This document shows, piece by piece, positions 58,758-64,000 of a DNA stretch of 64,000 bases. Made by a program: the position numbers and the translations under genes. This DNA comes from JAJPKK01 sp963800215 (GTDB taxonomy: Bacteria > Pseudomonadota > Alphaproteobacteria > Rhizobiales > Xanthobacteraceae). The DNA lies in contig CAWCZY010000010.1 in the NCBI GenBank assembly GCA_963800215.1, positions 186,001 through 250,000 on the forward strand. The letters are read 5' to 3'. The number at the start of each line of letters is the position of its first letter. The first letter of the stretch is position 1. The notes under the pieces were generated by a model. The model saw only the letters and a program-made list of their open reading frames with translations, searched no databases and had not been told where the DNA came from.

Positions 58758-61563
58758 ATGGCTCAAGCCCTCAAGCTCGTCCCCACCGATGCCGCCTTGT
58801 TCGACGCCGAAGCGATCGCGGCCGAATTGGCGAAGCTCGCGGCATCCTATCCGGGACGCGAACGCGAACTGCGGACCGCGGTCGCCCTGCGGCTCAAGGC
58901 GGCGCTCGCCGCCAGCCGGGCCGAGATCGAGCGCCTTTTGCTCCAGGACCGCCATGGCGGGCGCTGTGCCGCGCGGCTGTGCTGGGTGCAGGACGAGATC
59001 ATCCGCGTGCTCTACGAGTTCGCCATCGAACACATCTACCCGTCGGTGCACCCGTCGGAATCCGAGCGGATGGCGATCGTCGCCACCGGCGGCTACGGCC
59101 GCGGCCTGATGGCGCCGGGCTCGGACATCGATCTCCTGTTCGTGCTGCCCTACAAGCAGACCGCCTGGGGCGAGTCGATCGCCGAGACGATCCTTTATTG
59201 CCTGTGGGACATGGGCCTCAAGGTCGGCCACGCGACCCGTTCGGTCGACGAGTGTATCCGCCAGGCCAAGGACGACATGACCATCCGCACCGCGATCCTG
59301 GAGGCGCGCTTCCTGCTCGGCGAGCGCGGACTCTACGACGAATTGCTGTCGCGTTTCGACACGCAGGTGGTGCAGGGCACCGCGGCCGAGTTCGTCGCCG
59401 CCAAGCTCGCCGAACGGGAGGAGCGCCATCGCCGCAGCGGCCAGTCGCGTTATCTCGTCGAGCCCAACGTCAAGGACGGCAAGGGCGGCCTGCGCGATCT
59501 TCACACCCTGTTCTGGATCGCCAAATACGTCTATCGCGTGCGCAAGCCGGAGGAACTGATCGCGCAGGGCGTTTTCGACCGCGCGGAATACCGGCTGTTC
59601 CAGCGCTGCGAGGATTTCCTGTGGGCGGTGCGCTGTCACATGCATTTCCTCGCCGGCCGTGCCGAGGAGCGCCTGTCGTTCGACATCCAGCGGAGCATCG
59701 CCCAGCGGCTCGGCTATTCGCAGCGGCCGGGATTGCGCGACGTCGAGCGCTTCATGAAGCATTACTTCCTGATCGCCAAGGACGTCGGCGACCTCACCGC
59801 GATCCTGTGCGCCGCGCTGGAGAACCGGCAGGCCAAGCCCGTGCCCATGCTCAACCGCATGGTGGCGAAGCTGCGACCGCGGGGCCGGCGCGTGCTGCGC
59901 GAGAGCGACGATTTCGTCGTCGACAACAGCCGCATCAACATCGCCGACCCCGATGCGTTCGCCCGCGATCCCGTCAATCTCATCCGCATCTTCCGCCTCG
60001 CCCAGCGTCACGGCCTCGCCTTCCACCCCGAGGCGCTGCGCCGGGCGACCCATTCGCTCAAGCTGATCGACAAGCCGCTGCGCGAGAATCCCGAGGCCAA
60101 CGCTGTTGTTCCGGGAAATCCTCACCTCCAAGACCAACGCCGAGATCGTGCTGCGGCGCATGAACGAGGCCGGCGTGCTCGGCCGCTTCATTCCGGAGTT
60201 CGGCCACGTCGTGTCGATGATGCAGTTCAACATGTATCATCACTACACCGTGGACGAGCATCTGCTGCGCTGCATCGGCGTGCTGGCCGAAATCGAGAAC
60301 GGCACCAATCCGGCCTACGCGCTCGCCAACGACCTGATCCGCAAGATCCAGCCGAGTCACCGCGAAGTCCTGTATTTCGCGCTGTTCCTCCACGACATCG
60401 CCAAAGGCCGGGTCGAGGACCACTCGATCGCCGGGGCGCGGGTCGCCCGCCATCTCGGGCCCCGCTTCGGCTTTTCGGCGGCGGAGACCGAGACCATGGC
60501 GTGGCTGGTCGAGCGCCACCTGGTGATGTCGACGATCGCCCAGTCGCGCGACCTGTCCGACCGCAAGACCATCGAGAATTTCAGCTCCATCGTGCAGTCG
60601 CTGGAGCGCATGAAGCTCCTCACCATCCTCACCACCGCCGACATCCGCGCGGTGGGGCCGGGGGTGTGGAACGGCTGGAAGGCGCAGCTCCTGCGCGCCC
60701 TCTATTACGAGACCGAGCCCGGTCTGACCGGCGGATTCTCCGAGGTGGACCGCGCCAAGCGCGTGGCGATCGCACAGGCCGAATTCCGCGCCGAGCTGAA
60801 GGACTGGCCGCCGGCGGAGGTCGACCGCTACATCGCCCGCCACTACCCCGCCTACTGGCTCAAGGTCGACCTCGTCCACAAGGTCGCCCATGCGAATTTC
60901 GTCCGCGCCGCCGAGCAGGAGGGCAAGTCGCTCGCCACCAATGTGCGGTTCGACGCCGAGCGCGGGGTGACCGTGGTGACGGTGCTCACTCCGGACCACC
61001 CGCGGCTGTTGTCGGTGATCGCAGGCGCCTGCGCGGTGACGGGGGCCAACATCGTCGACGCCCAGATCTACACCACGACCGACGGGATGGCGCTCGACAC
61101 CATCGCGATCACCCGCGAGTTCCCCCATGACGAGGACGAGGGACGCCGCGCCGACCGCATCGCCACGGCGATAGAGAATGCGTTGCGCGGTGATTTGCGA
61201 CTGCCGGACGTGGTGGCGAAGCGGGCCGCGCCCAAGGGACGGATCAAGGCGTTCGCGATCGAGCCCGAAGTCACCATCAACAATCAGTGGTCGAACCGCT
61301 ATACCGTCGTCGAGGTCAGCGGCCTCGACCGGCCCGGGCTGCTCTATGAGCTCACCGCGACGCTGTCGAAGCTCAATCTCAACATCGCGTCGGCCCATGT
61401 CGCTACCTTCGGCGAGCGCGCCGTCGACGTGTTCTACGTCACCGACCTCATGGGCGCGAAGATCTCCACGCCGACCCGCAATGCCGCGATCAAGCGCGCC
61501 CTGATCCAGGTGTTCACGCCGCAGCAAGAGGCCCGGCCCACCTCCAGGGTGGCGGCGCAGTGA
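58758..61563 (+). CDS. glnD: PII uridylyltransferase/uridylyl-removing enzyme GlnD, one frameshift
   Basis: 934 residues when joined. The nucleotidyltransferase site is GGYGRGLMAPGSDIDLLFVL; the central GlnD domain follows (LVEPNVKDGKGGLRDLHTLF). After RENPEAN the frame breaks at 60101-60102 (one surplus base); LLFREILTSKTNAEIVLRRM continues. The HD hydrolase domain is LFLHDIAKGR with EDHS, and two ACT domains close the protein (VLTPDHPRLLSVIAGACAVT; VSGLDRPGLLYELTATLSKL). GlnD senses glutamine and controls PII. As it is usually important for growth, the break is probably an assembly error. Confidence 0.93.
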
Positions 61564-61696
61564 TCTGTCCGGCGCGCCCTTGTTGCGGCGGCCGCGGTGT
61601 TCTGCAAAACTCGGGCTGGGCCGTCATCCGCGCGCTCCAACAGCGGCGAAAAGCGCCGCGGCTGACCGTAGGCTCGGAACCGGGAAGGAATCCTTC

Positions 61697-62059
61697 ATGG
61701 CCGAATGGTTCGTCGCCAAGGCGGCGGAAATGTCGGACGGCGACCGCCGGATCGTGTCGGCCGGCCGCCACGAGATCGGCGTGTTCCTCAAGGACGGCGC
61801 ATTCCATGCCTACAGCAATTATTGCCTGCATGCCGGCGGCCCCGCCTGCGAGGGGCTGCTGATCAACCGGGTGGTCGACCTGATCGGCCCCGACCGCACC
61901 TATCTCGGCCAGGGCTTCGGCGACGAGGTGCATTTCGTGTGCCCCTGGCACGGCTGGGAATACGACATCACGACCGGCGAATGCGCCGGCGACCGCAAGC
62001 TCAAGCTGCGCAGATACGACGTGGTCCGCCGCGGCGAAGACATCTTCGTCGTGGCTTAG
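61697..62059 (+). CDS. Rieske 2Fe-2S domain protein
   Basis: 120 residues from the ATG at 61697 with GGAAGGA upstream. The cluster ligands are Cys43 and His45 (NYCLHAGGP), Cys82 and His85 (FVCPWHGWEYD). The gap between the two pairs is about 36 residues, longer than the usual 15-17, because of an insertion (NRVVDLIGPDRTYLGQGFGD). It could be a ferredoxin component of an oxygenase. It is followed by a hydrolase gene after a dispersed repeat whose first bases include the stop codon. Confidence 0.85.
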   Translation: MAEWFVAKAAEMSDGDRRIVSAGRHEIGVFLKDGAFHAYSNYCLHAGGPACEGLLINRVVDLIGPDRTYLGQGFGDEVHFVCPWHGWEYDITTGECAGDRKLKLRRYDVVRRGEDIFVVA

Positions 62060-62160
62060 CGCATGAACCCGAAAAGTTGCAGACTTCTCGGACGAGATCA
62101 TGCGCAAAATCAAAGAGAAATAGAGCGCCATGCAATTCGGCTTGAATGGATAGCGCTCTA
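62058..62160 (+). repeat. Dispersed repeat, copy B, including the Rieske gene stop codon
   Basis: AGCGCATGAACCCGAAAAGT then TGCAGACTTCTCGGACGAGA and TCATGCGC, followed by AGAGCGCCATGCAATTCGGC and ending GATAGCGCTCT. It is closely similar to copy A (15952-16050). The TAG stop of the Rieske gene (62057-62059) overlaps its left end. Confidence 0.75.
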
Positions 62161-62173
62161 AAGGGGAACGCCC

Positions 62174-63382
62174 ATGGACATGCCGCGCAACGAAGTCCGC
62201 ACGCCCCGCTTCGATCAGTATTCGACAGCGAAATATCTCGAGCACGCGTCCGAGCAGGCGCGCCGGCGCAATTACAACGACTTCCTCATCGTCGACGTCG
62301 ACGCGCATCATTACGAAAACGAATCCTACAAGGAGGTGTTTTCCTACATCGACAGCCCGGTGATCCGGCGCGCGGCGATGGAATCGACCAAGCGCGGCGG
62401 GCGCTCCTCGATGATGTCCAGCCAGGTCGGCTACCAGGACATCGGCGGCCGCATCACCCGCCACGACCTGCGCAGGCTGGAAAAGACATCACCCGACACC
62501 CACCGCGACATCGCCATGACCAGGGCGTGGATGGACGCCATGGGCGTCGACTACGCCTGCCTGTTCCCGACCCCGATGCTGTTCCTCGGCCTGCATCCCC
62601 AGGTCGAGATCGAGGTGGCGATGGCGCAGGCCTATAACCGATGGCTGTGCGAGCGCATCCTCGCCGAAGAGCCGCGCATCATCTCGATGCTCTACCTGCC
62701 CTTCAACGACCCCGAGGCGGCCTACCGTACCGTCAAGGAATTCGGCGACCGCAAGGGTGTGGTCGGCTTCATGGTGACGTCGCCGCGCTACAAGCCGGTG
62801 CACGACAATGCCTACATCAAGACCTATGCGCTGCTCGAAGAGATCGGCAAGCCGATCTCGTTCCACGCCGCCTACAACTGGAACGACCAGGCCTTGGCGA
62901 TGGCGAACCGCTTCATCGCCGTGCATGCCCTGGGCTTCATGTGGTTCAACATGATCCACATGACCAACTGGGTGGTGAACGGGCTGCCGGAGCGCTTCCC
63001 CAAGCTCAAGGTGATGTGGATCGAGAGCGGGCTGACCTGGGCCTACAGCCTGATGCAGCGGCTCGACCACTCCTACATGATGCGCACCTCGGACTGCCCC
63101 TCGCTCAAGCGCCGCCCCAGCGAATACATGCGCGAGATGTATTACTCGACCCAGCCGATGGAGGTGCCGCAGGACCTCTCGATCCTGGAGGCGACCTTCA
63201 AGATGATCAATGCCGAGACCCAGCTGGTGTGGTCGTCGGACTATCCGCATTGGGACTTCGACCTGCCGAGCGTGATCTACGACCTGCCGTTCCTCAGGGA
63301 AACAGCCAAGCGTAACATCCTCGGCGCCAACGCGGCGCGGCTGTTCGGGCTCGACACCAAGCCGGTGAAGAAGAGCCTGTGA
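62174..63382 (+). CDS. Amidohydrolase_2 family metal-dependent hydrolase/decarboxylase
   Basis: 402 residues. VDVDAHHYE gives an H-H pair at the first metal-site position, KPISFHAAYNW the next His and VWSSDYPHWDFDLPSVIYDL the terminal metal-site motif. The gene is longer than ACMSD (about 340) with an extended N-terminus (residues 1-40). Similar proteins occur beside Rieske proteins and act on unknown aromatic or carboxylic acids. GGGGAACGCCC precedes the ATG. Confidence 0.82.
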   Translation: MDMPRNEVRTPRFDQYSTAKYLEHASEQARRRNYNDFLIVDVDAHHYENESYKEVFSYIDSPVIRRAAMESTKRGGRSSMMSSQVGYQDIGGRITRHDLRRLEKTSPDTHRDIAMTRAWMDAMGVDYACLFPTPMLFLGLHPQVEIEVAMAQAYNRWLCERILAEEPRIISMLYLPFNDPEAAYRTVKEFGDRKGVVGFMVTSPRYKPVHDNAYIKTYALLEEIGKPISFHAAYNWNDQALAMANRFIAVHALGFMWFNMIHMTNWVVNGLPERFPKLKVMWIESGLTWAYSLMQRLDHSYMMRTSDCPSLKRRPSEYMREMYYSTQPMEVPQDLSILEATFKMINAETQLVWSSDYPHWDFDLPSVIYDLPFLRETAKRNILGANAARLFGLDTKPVKKSL

Positions 63383-63475
63383 GGTCGGACGACCCGGCTG
63401 TATCCGGTTAGCCATTCGCCAGACCCGCCCCCGGTAACCCACCCTTAAACCGGCCCCGCTAGCGTGGTCGGGGGC

Positions 63476-64000
63476 ATGACCCCGCGAGGGTCGCCGACGG
63501 GGCGGAAATTGGCGAAACCAGGTCGAGGCGCGAGCAAGCGTCGCGAGCCCTCTTTCAAGAGCGGCGCGGGGGCGCTGGACGTGCGGCTGTCGCCGGAGGA
63601 CCGCTCCGCGGCACCCGCATCCGATGCTGCGCGCGCGCCCCGGTCCGCAAAAATACACTCCGCGAAACCGAACGCCGCCAAACCGATTGCCGCAAAGGCG
63701 CGCGTCGAACCCAAGCTCGAATTTCCCCCGGCTCCGCGGGTCCCGGCGCCGCAAAGGAAAGCCGCGGGCGGACGCAGCGGCAAGCGCCGCCGGTTCGGCC
63801 TCGCCCGCCTGCTCTATTGGGGCGCGGTCCTGGCGATCTGGGCGGTGCTCGGCGTGGCCGGGGTGTTCACGTGGGTCGGCATGCATCTGCCGCCGATCCA
63901 ATCCCTGGAGATCCCGAAGCGCCCGCCGAGCGTCCAGATCAACAGCCTCGACACCCGCCTGTTCGCGACCCGCGGCGAAATGGGCGGCGCGGCGCTGCCG
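63476..64000 (+). CDS. Class A penicillin-binding protein (PBP1a family), N-terminal part
   Basis: 175 codons are open to the window edge. A long, basic, Ala/Pro-rich cytosolic N-terminus (about 105 residues, KRREPSFKSGAGALD) precedes the single membrane segment LLYWGAVLAIWAVLGVAGVF. The first external residues, HLPPIQSLEIPKRPPSVQIN, match the lead-in of the transglycosylase domain in rhizobial PBP1a proteins. The catalytic domains lie beyond the window. It would polymerise and cross-link peptidoglycan. Confidence 0.75.
   Translation, partial: MTPRGSPTGRKLAKPGRGASKRREPSFKSGAGALDVRLSPEDRSAAPASDAARAPRSAKIHSAKPNAAKPIAAKARVEPKLEFPPAPRVPAPQRKAAGGRSGKRRRFGLARLLYWGAVLAIWAVLGVAGVFTWVGMHLPPIQSLEIPKRPPSVQINSLDTRLFATRGEMGGAALP

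Noticed and set aside
58566..60233. Upstream extension of the small exported gene opposite glnD
   Set aside because: The frame is an antisense mirror of glnD; a local ribosome site and signal peptide support a start at 58565.
62489..63901. 470-codon minus-strand frame at the end of the window
   Set aside because: Opposite a conserved hydrolase and the PBP1a start, with Arg/His-rich composition and no domain.

Overview
The window is high-GC, densely coded chromosomal DNA of an alphaproteobacterium. Gene content and dispersed palindromic repeats point to Hyphomicrobiales, near Bradyrhizobium, Rhodopseudomonas or the Xanthobacteraceae. This is inferred from protein families: a mutS-glnD neighbourhood, FixJ-like regulators, many CoA-transferases, Bug/TctC and NitT-type binding proteins, and REP-like intergenic elements. 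I see no rRNA, tRNA, phage, integrase, insertion sequence or CRISPR array.

Layout. 0-7 kb: amidase end, MFS exporter, then a small catabolic run (binding protein, MetE-like protein, hydroxyquinol-type intradiol dioxygenase, TctC protein, DUF442 protein). 7-11.6 kb: regulatory island with an AraC-type HTH protein, a FixJ-like regulator, a lone receiver, a LuxR-type pseudo-receiver and a histidine kinase; three of its genes share a 16-bp dyad about 70-100 bp upstream. 11.6-22.2 kb: mainly exported proteins (WxPGxW-type protein, PQQ dehydrogenase, two metallo-beta-lactamase-fold hydrolases, a Tat amidohydrolase) plus an FkbM methyltransferase and a CoA-transferase. 22.4-28.4 kb: a NitT/TauT-type ABC transporter split around an MmgE/PrpD - isocitrate-lyase-family pair.

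28.4-43.4 kb: a long minus-strand catabolic block. LigA, LigB, LigC and LigI take protocatechuate by 4,5-cleavage to 4-oxalomesaconate. A Liv-type ABC transporter, a thiolase with a CatIJ-type CoA-transferase, two tandem MetE-like proteins and a CoA-transferase accompany them. 43.6-44.8 kb is an SDR-thioesterase pair. 44.8-47.6 kb is an unusual trio: two DUF4344 metallopeptidases, one ending in an XRE helix-turn-helix, on either side of a small exported protein made of two 21-residue repeats.

47.2-53.1 kb carries a dense series of single-base frameshifts (NHL propeller, indolepyruvate ferredoxin oxidoreductase iorA/iorB, an amidohydrolase). This looks more like local consensus error than ordinary decay. 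54-64 kb: a GIY-YIG nuclease bounded by about 60-bp inverted repeats, a G-rich minisatellite, mutS, a membrane protein, glnD (one frameshift), a Rieske protein, a metal-dependent hydrolase and the start of a class A penicillin-binding protein.

The most novel-looking items are the nuclease bracketed by inverted repeats, the DUF4344/HTH/repeat-protein cluster, the 16-bp dyad shared by the regulators, and the basic tails on both subunits of the LigAB dioxygenase.
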